A DNA stretch of 8,078 bases from CAYOVG01 sp964407285 (GTDB taxonomy: Bacteria; Desulfobacterota; Syntrophobacteria; Syntrophobacterales; Syntrophobacteraceae): the NCBI GenBank assembly GCA_964407285.1, contig CAYOVG010000323.1, positions 1 through 8,078 of the forward strand, written 5' to 3'. Shown here one piece after another: positions 1 through 5,569 of the stretch (position 1 is the first letter of the stretch; the number at the start of each line of letters is the position of its first letter). The notes beneath the pieces were generated by a model. The model saw nothing but the letters and a program-made list of their open reading frames with translations, made no database searches and had not been told where the DNA came from. The position numbers and the translations under genes are program-made.

Positions 1-20
1 TTTGCTTTACCCCTTCTATT

Positions 21-31
21 CCTAGAGGTTA
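21..31. repeat. left copy of an imperfect 11-bp direct repeat
   Basis: The sequence cctagaggtta here recurs as cctagaggtaa at 693-703, with 10 of 11 bases identical and the first 9 the same. Both copies lie at the junction between GC-rich anonymous DNA and more AT-rich flanks, so they bracket about 660 bp. They could be a target-site duplication or recombination scar. I see no terminal inverted repeats next to them and chance is not excluded. Confidence 0.35.
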
Positions 32-171
32 GCCAAATTCGGACTGGAACATCCGCTACAAAGAGCAACGTCGCCGGGACCCTTCGACGGACGACAGTAA
101 AGGGGCGGGCCTCGGGTTTCTGGATTTGTGATGACGGGACCGGCTTCGAGGGTGTTGAAGGAGGGGCCGGC

Positions 172-720
172 GTGACGGCGAAAGCCTCCTGGAAGGGGCC
201 TGCGGAGGTGGTGCAAAGCCTGCGGGGCATCGGGGGGAGCATCGCCCCGGGGCCGAACGTCCCCTATGGGACGACGGTCGTACTGAGGGCGCCGGTAGCC
301 TTCCAGTTCGTGGAGGGGGTGGCCTTCGACGTTCAAGGACATTCCATCGTCCTGGAAATGGAGCACATCCGGGAAGTGATACAGCCCGCCGCGGGCGACC
401 TGAGCGTGCGCGACGGCGCCGGCATGCTCGCATTGCGTGATGCGATGGCGCCTTTTCTCGATGCGGCTTCGATCTTTCAAGGCGATGAGGCGGTCTCTTC
501 CCGGAAATCGAATGATATACCCCGCGTTGCAGTAATTGTCGGAAACGGCCACGGCAACATCGCCCTGGGCGTGGATGACCTGCGAGGCCGCTTTCGAGGC
601 CCGGTCCTTCCTCTTCCCTCCATCTGGGGACGAGCTTCCTGCCTGGCAGGGTGCGTGCTTCTTGCCGACGGCCATGTAGGCCTCATGCCCAGCCTAGAGG
701 TAATCTCTCTAACGTATTGA
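172..720 (+). CDS. hypothetical protein, possibly a gene remnant
   Basis: A 182-codon frame starts with GTG at 172 behind a strong Shine-Dalgarno-like AAGGAGG (158-164) and ends with TGA at 718-720. The same frame has no stop upstream and is open to the left edge, so the true start may lie outside the window. The protein is rich in Val, Ala, Gly and Asp with only three lysines. It shows no signal peptide, membrane segment, zinc motif or nucleotide-binding motif, and I recognise no family. The opposite strand is also open for 217 codons (22-675), but that product is overloaded with Arg, His and Pro, as expected of an antisense shadow, so the plus strand is the better guess. The last codons run into AT-rich sequence and look improvised. 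This may be a decayed gene or horizontally acquired DNA. Confidence 0.25.
   Translation: MTAKASWKGPAEVVQSLRGIGGSIAPGPNVPYGTTVVLRAPVAFQFVEGVAFDVQGHSIVLEMEHIREVIQPAAGDLSVRDGAGMLALRDAMAPFLDAASIFQGDEAVSSRKSNDIPRVAVIVGNGHGNIALGVDDLRGRFRGPVLPLPSIWGRASCLAGCVLLADGHVGLMPSLEVISLTY
693..703. repeat. right copy of an imperfect 11-bp direct repeat
   Basis: This is cctagaggtaa, partner of the copy at 21-31. It falls inside the last codons of the anonymous plus-strand frame, and GC content drops sharply just beyond it. Confidence 0.35.
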
Positions 721-744
721 TTAACTTACAAAATACGGTATTTC
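717..744 (+). promoter_or_regulatory. possible sigma-70 promoter upstream of the PRC-barrel gene
   Basis: TTGATT (717-722), a 16-bp spacer and TATTTC (739-744) lie in the AT-rich gap before the PRC-barrel gene. The -35 box is good and the -10 box is weak. Another AT-rich hexamer, TATAAG (772-777), lies closer but lacks a convincing -35. The transcript would carry a leader of about 150 nt. Confidence 0.25.
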
Positions 745-789
745 CCCCATATGTAATCTCTTTATCGATGCATATAAGAATATGTGAAA

Positions 790-805
790 CAGCGTTGTTT
801 CGCTG
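790..805. promoter_or_regulatory. 16-bp inverted repeat upstream of the PRC-barrel gene
   Basis: CAGCG, a 6-bp spacer (ttgttt) and CGCTG form a perfect 5-bp inverted repeat about 100 bp before the ATG at 902. It could be an operator half-site pair or a small leader hairpin. No regulator can be named. Confidence 0.2.
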
Positions 806-901
806 ATGAACCATACGCAAATAGCCGGCGGCATTGCGGGTTCATCGACTTCCATCAAATCGAAACCAGAAGAACAACAGATTACAGAAAGGGATAAGAA
901 T

Positions 902-1462
902 ATGAAGACATTTAGAACTGCCCTGGCAGCTGTTATGGTGTTCAGTCTCACTCTGTCCACTCCGGTGTTCGCGCAGAAAGCAATGGATCAGTCCCAGAAG
1001 ATGAGCGCCGGTCAGACAGCCGGGTCCCATGCCTTCAAAGCCAGCGAGTTGATCGACAAGAACGTCAAGAGCAACACTGGTGAGAATCTCGGGAAAGTTC
1101 AGGATGTCGTCCTGGGACCTGATGGACGCGCCAACTTCTTCATCCTTTCGGGAGCCGAGGACAAGTTGATCCCCGTCCCCTTCAGGGCTTTGAATCTGAG
1201 CCAGGTGAGCGGAACCGACAAGGCTAAGGACCTGACCGCAAATATCGACAAGAACAAGCTGAGCAACGCTCCCAGCTTCGATAAGGGCAACTGGCCGAAC
1301 CTTTCCAGCTCCGACTGGCAGAATAGAATCTACGGCTACTACGGCTTCAGCGCTCCCACCGGCGATATGATGCAGATGCAGGATCGCGGGACCATGCAGC
1401 AGCCCATGGGTACCCAGGGCGGCGCTCAGCGTAGTCCTCAGACCGGTACCGAAAGCCGTTAG
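902..1462 (+). CDS. exported PRC-barrel domain protein
   Basis: This encodes a 186-residue protein. The ATG at 902 was chosen over an in-frame ATG at 806 because it follows AGAAAGGGA at suitable spacing and opens a classic Sec signal peptide: Lys/Arg in the first five residues, a hydrophobic core at about 7-19, and a probable cleavage after PVFA (residue 24). Residues about 45-125 fit a PRC-barrel: an ASELIDKNVKS opening, the GENLGKVQDVVLGPDGR strand-turn, and the FILSGAEDKLIPVPF strand. PRC-barrels are small beta-barrel adaptor domains found in photosynthetic reaction centre H subunits, RimM and many stress proteins. The tail (about 155-186) is rich in Met, Gln and Gly and probably disordered. 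The product should be periplasmic. Together with the downstream CsbD and FtsH genes it suggests an envelope or general stress role, but its partner is unknown. Confidence 0.88.
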   Translation: MKTFRTALAAVMVFSLTLSTPVFAQKAMDQSQKMSAGQTAGSHAFKASELIDKNVKSNTGENLGKVQDVVLGPDGRANFFILSGAEDKLIPVPFRALNLSQVSGTDKAKDLTANIDKNKLSNAPSFDKGNWPNLSSSDWQNRIYGYYGFSAPTGDMMQMQDRGTMQQPMGTQGGAQRSPQTGTESR

Positions 1463-1561
1463 CAGTATCGATTCGGATGTCTTCCGGCTGTCACCATGAA
1501 GCCCGTAATTCGATCGATATAGCAGGAAGATAATCAATCAGACTCTTCCTTGCTGCTCAAG

Positions 1562-1610
1562 AATTCCCGGCGCCCTCCGTATCGTTCGACCGACTGAGGG
1601 CTCCGGGATT
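1562..1610. terminator. long imperfect hairpin downstream of the PRC-barrel gene
   Basis: The arms 1562-1577 and 1596-1610 pair over about 14 bp, with one mismatch and one bulged T. Key blocks are CCCGG/CCGGG and GCCCTC/GAGGGC, around an 18-nt loop. It lies 100 nt beyond the stop at 1462. No U-run follows, so it is not a textbook intrinsic terminator. It could stabilise the 3' end, assist factor-dependent termination, or be an isolated palindromic repeat. The remaining gap DNA (1463-1733) shows no gene. Confidence 0.4.
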
Positions 1611-1683
1611 CACCTTCGACTGCTGAATTCCGGCTGGAATGATTCCTGTTCGATCATAATTCCGGGACTTCTACAAACGGCTT

Positions 1684-1689
1684 TATAAT
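1684..1689 (+). promoter_or_regulatory. consensus -10 box for the CsbD-family gene
   Basis: A perfect TATAAT lies 45 bp before the ATG at 1734, predicting a start near 1696 and a short leader. No recognisable -35 hexamer sits 16-19 bp upstream. A strong -10 without a -35 is tolerated by general-stress sigma factors, and CsbD/YjbJ genes are known stress genes (sigmaB in Bacillus, sigmaS in E. coli), but which sigma factor acts here is inference. Confidence 0.4.
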
Positions 1690-1733
1690 CACTATGAATC
1701 GAATATCTATCATTTAGATCGGGAGATTGATGT

Positions 1734-1931
1734 ATGAACTGGGATATCGTCAAGGGTAACTGGAAGCAAGTGAAGGGGCAACTCAAGGAAAAATGGGGCA
1801 AGCTGACCGACGACGACCTGGACAGAATCGAAGGAAAGCGTGACCAGATGATCGGATTGCTGCAAGAGCGCTACGGGATCACGCGTGATGAAGCGGAGAA
1901 GCAGTTGCGCAGTTTTGAAGATGCGGCGTAG
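1734..1931 (+). CDS. CsbD family general stress protein
   Basis: This is a small, highly charged 65-residue protein with the family hallmarks: an MNWDIVKGNWKQVKGQLKEKWG opening, then LTDDDLDRIEGKRDQMIGLLQERYGI, then a short amphipathic C-terminal helix ending EKQLRSFEDAA. Length and layout match the CsbD/YjbJ family, predicted to be small helical cytoplasmic proteins induced by general, osmotic or stationary-phase stress. Their biochemical role is not established. There is no signal peptide or membrane segment. A ribosome binding site GGGAGA (1721-1726) sits 7 nt before the ATG. The gene has its own -10 box and its own intrinsic terminator, so it is probably a single-gene transcript. It lies between an exported PRC-barrel protein and ftsH, consistent with a stress neighbourhood. 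Confidence 0.93.
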   Translation: MNWDIVKGNWKQVKGQLKEKWGKLTDDDLDRIEGKRDQMIGLLQERYGITRDEAEKQLRSFEDAA

Positions 1932-1991
1932 AGCTAGCGACTTGTTTTGATCCGTTTTATCGTACTTCGCCGGATTCCCGTCAGTGGATGG

Positions 1992-2034
1992 ACCCTCTCT
2001 TCCGCTCCCCTGGAGAGAGGGTTTACTGTTTCTT
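1992..2034 (+). terminator. rho-independent terminator after the CsbD gene
   Basis: The arms 1992-2002 and 2012-2022 form an 11-bp stem (ACCCTCTCTTC with GGAGAGAGGGT, one T-G wobble) around a 9-nt loop. A T-rich run (tttactgtttctt) follows at once. It ends the CsbD transcript 61 nt after the stop codon and separates it from ftsH. Confidence 0.85.
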
Positions 2035-2079
2035 CCGGGAACGCTCGATTGCTGAAAAGTCCCGCATCTCATAAATACC

Positions 2080-2108
2080 TTGACTTATCAAATAGTTGTC
2101 CCTAGTTT
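2080..2108 (+). promoter_or_regulatory. possible sigma-70 promoter for ftsH
   Basis: TTGACT (2080-2085), a 17-bp spacer and TAGTTT (2103-2108) occur in the AT-rich stretch just after the CsbD terminator. The -35 matches consensus at five of six positions and the -10 at three. A start near 2115 would give ftsH a leader of about 340 nt. I saw no heat-shock (sigma-32 type) CTTGAA / CCCCAT pair. Confidence 0.4.
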
Positions 2109-2246
2109 AAGTTTCAAATAGAGTAAGTCAGCCCTACTTCGTGTCCGATGCTTAACAATCAGTGACCGTAATGTGGTTACCCAACTCGCATACTATCGCC
2201 TTTCCGGAAGGGATGACCGTGCTCATTCCTTATGTCCGGACTTTCA

Positions 2247-2266
2247 AAGTGGACCGAAGTGGACGG
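2247..2266. repeat. tandem 10-bp repeat in the ftsH leader
   Basis: AAGTGGACCG is followed directly by AAGTGGACGG. The first copy also overlaps a small palindrome ACTTTCAAAGT (2240-2250). Two adjacent copies with a one-turn period could be protein-binding half-sites on one DNA face, or chance. Confidence 0.25.
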
Positions 2267-2371
2267 AATCCGGGATGTAACGCGCCGGGGGCGGAATTGA
2301 AAATTCGGGAATGTGGCCCTTCATCGCCGACGCCCGGTAAAACAATGCTTACAGTATACAAAGGGAAGCTG

Positions 2372-2403
2372 ATATGCTCGAGCAGTATGAGCAGCAAGCA
2401 TAT
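2372..2403. promoter_or_regulatory. 7-bp inverted repeat in the ftsH leader
   Basis: ATATGCT (2372-2378) and AGCATAT (2397-2403) are perfect inverted repeats with an 18-nt interior, 52-83 nt before the ftsH ATG. The interior holds the palindrome GCTCGAGC overlapping the left arm and two AGCAG direct repeats. It could be an RNA stem or a binding site. Confidence 0.35.
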
Positions 2404-2414
2404 GGAGTATCCGG

Positions 2415-2428
2415 CGCGTCACGACGCG
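2415..2428. promoter_or_regulatory. 14-bp GC palindrome close to the ftsH start
   Basis: CGCGTC, AC, GACGCG is a perfect 6-bp inverted repeat with a 2-bp centre. In RNA it could fold as a 5-bp stem with a CACG loop. It ends 26 nt before the ftsH ATG and 12 nt before the AGAGGA ribosome binding site (2441-2446), so it is placed to affect initiation or act as an operator. Confidence 0.4.
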
Positions 2429-2454
2429 GCCAGTCAAAGCAGAGGATGTGATTC

Positions 2455-4440
2455 ATGAGACCCAGAAACGATCAACCGGGGCGAAAGACGTTTGTTTGGA
2501 CACAAATTTTGTGGCTGACCATGCTGGCCTTTTTGGTCCTTTACTTCTTCAAGACTTATGCGGTGTATGGCGCACCTGACAATACGAAAATCCCCTATAC
2601 GGAATTCAGGAAGAACGTGACCCAGGGTAATGTGGCTGATGTAACGATCAAAGGCAGCAGAATTCGAGGCACGTTCAAGCAGCCGGTGGATACCCGAGCG
2701 GCGGACGGCAAGTTGACGCAGGACTTCGAAACGATAATGCCTCCCATCCAGGACCCGGAGTTGCTGAACATCCTGGATAACAACGGGGTGGTTGTGAATG
2801 CCAAACCCGATGAAGGCTCCTGGTTCGGCGTTTTGATGATCTATCTTCTCCCGTGGCTCCTCATCCTTGGAGTTTTCCTCTACAGCAGCTCCAGGTTGTC
2901 GAACCGGGTCGGCGGAGGGAGCAACCTCTTCGGATTCGGCAAGTCCAAGGCAAGACTCTACCATAAGTCGAGCAGCGACGTGACGTTCAAGGATGTCGCG
3001 GGGTTGGCCAATGCAAAAAAGGAATTCTTCGAGATCATCGACTTTCTGAGGAACCCGTCGAAGTACAAAGCCATCGGAGCGAAATTGCCGAAGGGGATCC
3101 TGCTGGCGGGACCTCCGGGAACCGGAAAGACCCTCATGGCCAAGGCCACGGCGGGCGAGGCGGGTGTACCTTTCTACAGCATAAGCGCGTCCGAATTCGT
3201 GGAAATGTTCGTCGGCGTGGGGGCGTCCCGAGTCAGGGACATGTTCGAAAACGCCAAGAAGGATGCGCCCACGATCATCTTCATCGATGAGCTGGATTCC
3301 ATCGGGAGAGTGCGCGGGACCGGACTCGGCGGCGGCCACGACGAGCGCGAACAGACCCTCAACCAGATCCTTGCCGAAATGGACGGGTTCGATTCGCACG
3401 TCTCCGTGATCGTCATGGCGGCCACCAACCGCCCGGACGTGCTCGACCCCGCACTGATACGGCCGGGCCGCTTCGACAGGCAGATCACGCTCGATCTTCC
3501 GCAGAAGAACGCGAGGAAGGAAATTCTTCAGATCCATACTCGCGATGTTCCCCTGGGCGACGATGTGGACCTCGAGATGATTGCGAAGAGGACCGTCGGC
3601 TTTTCCGGCGCGGAGCTTATGAACCTCGTCAATGAGGCGGCGCTGCTGGCGGCTCGCAAGGGAAAGAGCAGAGTGGAGCTGGCGGACTTCGACCAGGGAG
3701 TGGACAAGGTACTGATGGGGCTCGAACGCGAGGACCTCATTGGTGAGGAAGAGAAGAGGGCCATTGCCTACCATGAAGCGGGCCACGCCCTGATGGCCAA
3801 GCTGCTTCCGGGAGCGGACCCCCTCAAGAAGGTCACCATCATTCCCAGAGGCCGCTCCCTGGGCGCCACCGAGCAGTTGCCCGAGGAAGACCGCCACAAC
3901 CTGGGGCGCGCATATTTGCGGAACAGGATCGCCATTATGCTGGGCGGCAGAGTAGCGGAAATGCTCGTCTTCGACGACATCACCACGGGCGCGGGGGACG
4001 ACCTGAAGAAGGCTTCCGAACTGGTCCGGCGGATGGTTTGCCAGTGGGGTATGAGCGACGAGATAGGTCCCGTTACCTATCCCCGTGGAGAACACCACCC
4101 GTTCCTGGGTCGTGAGATTACGGAATCGAGGGATTTCAGCGAAAACACCGCCAGGCTCATCGACGAGGAAGTCAGGAAGCTGATGCGGGAAATGGAAGCC
4201 AAGGCCTTTGAGCTTCTGAGTTTTCACCGGAACAAGCTGGATGCCCTTGCCGGTGCTCTCCTGGAACACGAGTCCCTGCTCAATGACGAAGTGGATAAGG
4301 TGCTCGGATTCGAGCCGAATGGTACGGAGCCTCCTCACCTCGGTCGCGAGAGAGTGATCGGTCCCAAGGAAAAACCGAAGCTGGCGGGAGGAAATGCCGT
4401 GAACTCCAAGCTCAGCACCCAGGCCATTGTCGTCAAGTAG
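2455..4440 (+). CDS. ftsH: ATP-dependent zinc metalloprotease FtsH
   Basis: This is a complete 661-residue membrane-anchored AAA+ protease that degrades unfolded or regulated membrane and cytosolic proteins as a hexamer. A first membrane segment (about 14-34) and a second (about 123-144) flank a periplasmic domain. The AAA module has Walker A GPPGTGKT (219-226), pore loop MFVG (251-254), Walker B IIFIDE (274-279), sensor ATN (323-325) and arginine-finger RPGRFDR (336-342). The M41 protease site is HEAGH (440-444), with zinc ligands His440 and His444 and catalytic Glu441. The third ligand is probably Asp516 in TTGAGDDL, where many homologues have an Asn before that Asp. The C-terminal tail (about 620-661) is Pro/Lys-rich and probably flexible. 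Start: ATG at 2455 preceded by AGAGGA. A long structured leader precedes the gene and a hairpin repeat follows it. Its genome may hold further ftsH copies; this one sits with stress genes rather than tilS or folate genes. Confidence 0.97.
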   Translation: MRPRNDQPGRKTFVWTQILWLTMLAFLVLYFFKTYAVYGAPDNTKIPYTEFRKNVTQGNVADVTIKGSRIRGTFKQPVDTRAADGKLTQDFETIMPPIQDPELLNILDNNGVVVNAKPDEGSWFGVLMIYLLPWLLILGVFLYSSSRLSNRVGGGSNLFGFGKSKARLYHKSSSDVTFKDVAGLANAKKEFFEIIDFLRNPSKYKAIGAKLPKGILLAGPPGTGKTLMAKATAGEAGVPFYSISASEFVEMFVGVGASRVRDMFENAKKDAPTIIFIDELDSIGRVRGTGLGGGHDEREQTLNQILAEMDGFDSHVSVIVMAATNRPDVLDPALIRPGRFDRQITLDLPQKNARKEILQIHTRDVPLGDDVDLEMIAKRTVGFSGAELMNLVNEAALLAARKGKSRVELADFDQGVDKVLMGLEREDLIGEEEKRAIAYHEAGHALMAKLLPGADPLKKVTIIPRGRSLGATEQLPEEDRHNLGRAYLRNRIAIMLGGRVAEMLVFDDITTGAGDDLKKASELVRRMVCQWGMSDEIGPVTYPRGEHHPFLGREITESRDFSENTARLIDEEVRKLMREMEAKAFELLSFHRNKLDALAGALLEHESLLNDEVDKVLGFEPNGTEPPHLGRERVIGPKEKPKLAGGNAVNSKLSTQAIVVK

Positions 4441-4492
4441 CACGAGAGCAGCCGCGGATGGCGAACCGGCCATACCGGCCACCAATAAAGCA

Positions 4493-4569
4493 TCGACCAC
4501 GATAAACGCGAAAAGGCGCGAAAAAGGGATCGTACCCCTTTCGCGCCTTTTCGCGTTTATCGTGGTCGA
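4493..4569. repeat. palindromic hairpin repeat, copy 1
   Basis: A 31-bp perfect inverted repeat (4493-4523 with 4539-4569) forms a very stable stem. Beyond an AA bulge, GGG/CCC extends it to a small apical loop around 4529-4534. Each arm is made of three 10-bp units of the pattern C(A/G)CGAWAARR: CCACGATAAA, CGCGAAAAGG, CGCGAAAAAG. It begins 53 nt after the ftsH stop. A related copy lies at 5466-5536. The element probably acts as a transcript end or 3' stabiliser for ftsH. Apart from this element and the promoter and hairpin below, the 4441-4747 gap shows no gene. Confidence 0.92.
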
Positions 4570-4598
4570 AATCTTTTACGGTCGCCGGCGGTACTTCA

Positions 4599-4627
4599 TT
4601 GAATCCCGTGCGTTCCTGTTGTATAGA
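4599..4627 (+). promoter_or_regulatory. sigma-70-like promoter for the dipeptidase gene
   Basis: TTGAAT (4599-4604), a 17-bp spacer and TATAGA (4622-4627) each match consensus at four positions, with ideal spacing. A second TATAGC follows at 4630. A start near 4635 gives a leader of about 110 nt. Its place just after hairpin copy 1 supports separate transcription from ftsH. Confidence 0.5.
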
Positions 4628-4671
4628 GTATAGCGCTCTTCTGTCGTTTTCCGGCCCTTTCCCGGTTTGTT

Positions 4672-4693
4672 CCCGGTGTTTCCGGCTACCGGG
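4672..4693 (+). promoter_or_regulatory. small inverted repeat in the dipeptidase leader
   Basis: CCCGGT (4672-4677) and ACCGGG (4688-4693) form a perfect 6-bp stem with a 10-nt loop between the promoter and the start codon. It could be a leader hairpin. There is no U-run, so attenuation is not indicated. Confidence 0.25.
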
Positions 4694-4747
4694 CGGGTGA
4701 GTGGGAAGAACCCCGTGCAGGTCCTCGTATGAAAGGATGCCCTATAC

Positions 4748-5458
4748 ATGCCGTACAAAAACAAGTCTTTGTCTTTGCTATTGATTTTTCTCTTGTGCGC
4801 GTGTCCTGCCGCCGCCGCGGGGGAACGGTCGCTGCCGGACGGTTTTGTCTACGTCGAGGACGTCATTCCGGGCGTCAAAGTCGAACTTCGCTATATCTCG
4901 CCCCATAACTTCATCGGCGACCGTATCGACGGATATGTGGAACCGAAGTGTATTCTGACGAAAGAAGCCGCGAAAGCCCTGGGCAAAGTCCAGGAGGAGT
5001 TGAAGCCTTTCGGCCTCGGCCTGAAGATATACGATGCGTACCGCCCGCAACGGGCGGTGGATCATTTTGTCCGATGGGCGAAGGACCTGGAAGATGTACG
5101 GATGAAGCAGGAATTCTATCCCGATGTGGACAAGGCGAATCTTTTCAAGGAAGAGTACATAGCCGACCGGTCAAGTCACACCCGCGGCAGCACCGTCGAT
5201 CTGACCATCGTTGCGCTCGACCCGCAAACGCTGATGCCTACGGATGCTGAACTGGACATGGGAAGCGGTTTCGATTTCTTCGGACCCCAGTCCTGGCCGG
5301 ACAGCTCCGCTGTGGGTCCCGCTCATCGGGCGCACCGGATGCTCCTGCAAAAGGTTATGGAAAAGCACGGCTTCAAGCCGTATCCGAAGGAATGGTGGCA
5401 TTTTACGCTGAAGAACGAGCCTTACCCGGAGACCTACTTCAACTTCCCCGTGGAATAA
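4748..5458 (+). CDS. exported D-Ala-D-Ala dipeptidase, VanX/DdpX type (M15D)
   Basis: This 236-residue zinc peptidase should hydrolyse D-alanyl-D-alanine, the dipeptide of peptidoglycan stem peptides. The family core is intact: substrate-binding Arg99 in DAYRP (96-100), zinc ligands His144 and Asp151 in SSHTRGSTVDL (142-152), and catalytic Glu215 plus zinc ligand His218 in EWWHF. An N-terminal export signal (about 4-24) has Lys residues and a Leu-rich core. The run LLCAC gives a plausible lipobox with Cys19, otherwise signal peptidase I could cut near AAAAG. Export argues for scavenging or remodelling D-Ala-D-Ala from turnover, like periplasmic or DdpX-type homologues, rather than the cytoplasmic VanX of vancomycin resistance. 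No vanH, vanA or two-component genes are nearby. Start: ATG at 4748 preceded by AAAGGA (4732-4736). The gene is flanked by two copies of a hairpin repeat. Confidence 0.92.
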   Translation: MPYKNKSLSLLLIFLLCACPAAAAGERSLPDGFVYVEDVIPGVKVELRYISPHNFIGDRIDGYVEPKCILTKEAAKALGKVQEELKPFGLGLKIYDAYRPQRAVDHFVRWAKDLEDVRMKQEFYPDVDKANLFKEEYIADRSSHTRGSTVDLTIVALDPQTLMPTDAELDMGSGFDFFGPQSWPDSSAVGPAHRAHRMLLQKVMEKHGFKPYPKEWWHFTLKNEPYPETYFNFPVE

Positions 5459-5465
5459 TGGAATC

Positions 5466-5536
5466 GACCACGAAAAACACGAAAGAACACGAAAAAGGTT
5501 TGATCCGTTTTCGTGCCTTTCGTGTTTTTCGTGGTC
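5466..5536. repeat. palindromic hairpin repeat, copy 2
   Basis: The arms 5466-5495 and 5508-5536 pair almost throughout, with a short irregularity near 5485-5488. The left arm again has three decamers: CCACGAAAAA, CACGAAAGAA, CACGAAAAAG. Compared with copy 1, CGCG has become CACG twice and GATAAA has become GAAAAA, and each change is matched in the opposite arm. The element starts 8 nt after the dipeptidase stop and lies before the convergent radical SAM gene, so it could act as a two-way terminator. Confidence 0.92.
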
Positions 5537-5549
5537 CATGCTTTTCCAG

Positions 5550-5562
5550 CCTTTCGTGGTCC
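5550..5562. repeat. extra partial arm of the hairpin repeat
   Basis: The sequence cctttcgtggtcc repeats the outer end of the right arm of copy 2 (tttttcgtggtcc at 5525-5537). It lies 7 nt from the stop of the radical SAM gene and could pair with the left arm of copy 2 instead. It is probably a degenerate third half-copy. Confidence 0.6.
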
Positions 5563-5569
5563 GGAGAAC

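Noticed and set aside
22..675. A 217-codon open frame on the minus strand
   Set aside because: The product is dominated by Arg, His, Pro and Gln with no recognisable motif and sits codon-for-codon opposite the plus frame, the pattern of an antisense shadow. I cannot fully exclude it.
1627..1646. Small ATTCC/GGAAT inverted repeats before the CsbD gene
   Set aside because: They are only 5-bp stems with overlapping alternatives, within chance expectation for the gap.
2162..2458. A 98-codon frame starting with GTG and overlapping the ftsH start by ATGA
   Set aside because: There is no ribosome binding site, its composition is odd and it contains no known motif. It runs through the inverted repeats of the ftsH leader, so the ATGA overlap looks accidental.
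2434..4500. A 688-codon open frame on the minus strand opposite ftsH
   Set aside because: It is in codon register with ftsH and arises from its high G/C third-position use. ftsH has every expected motif.
4427..4633. A 68-codon frame across hairpin copy 1
   Set aside because: It overlaps the ftsH stop, crosses the palindrome and has no supported start or family.
4748..5458. Vancomycin resistance locus
   Set aside because: Only a VanX-type dipeptidase is present, with an export signal. No vanH, vanA/B ligase or sensor-regulator pair is visible.
4493..5536. Composite transposon carrying the dipeptidase gene between inverted repeats
   Set aside because: Each repeat is a self-contained palindrome rather than one end of a pair, there is no transposase and no target duplication. 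Copies at gene ends explain the arrangement better.
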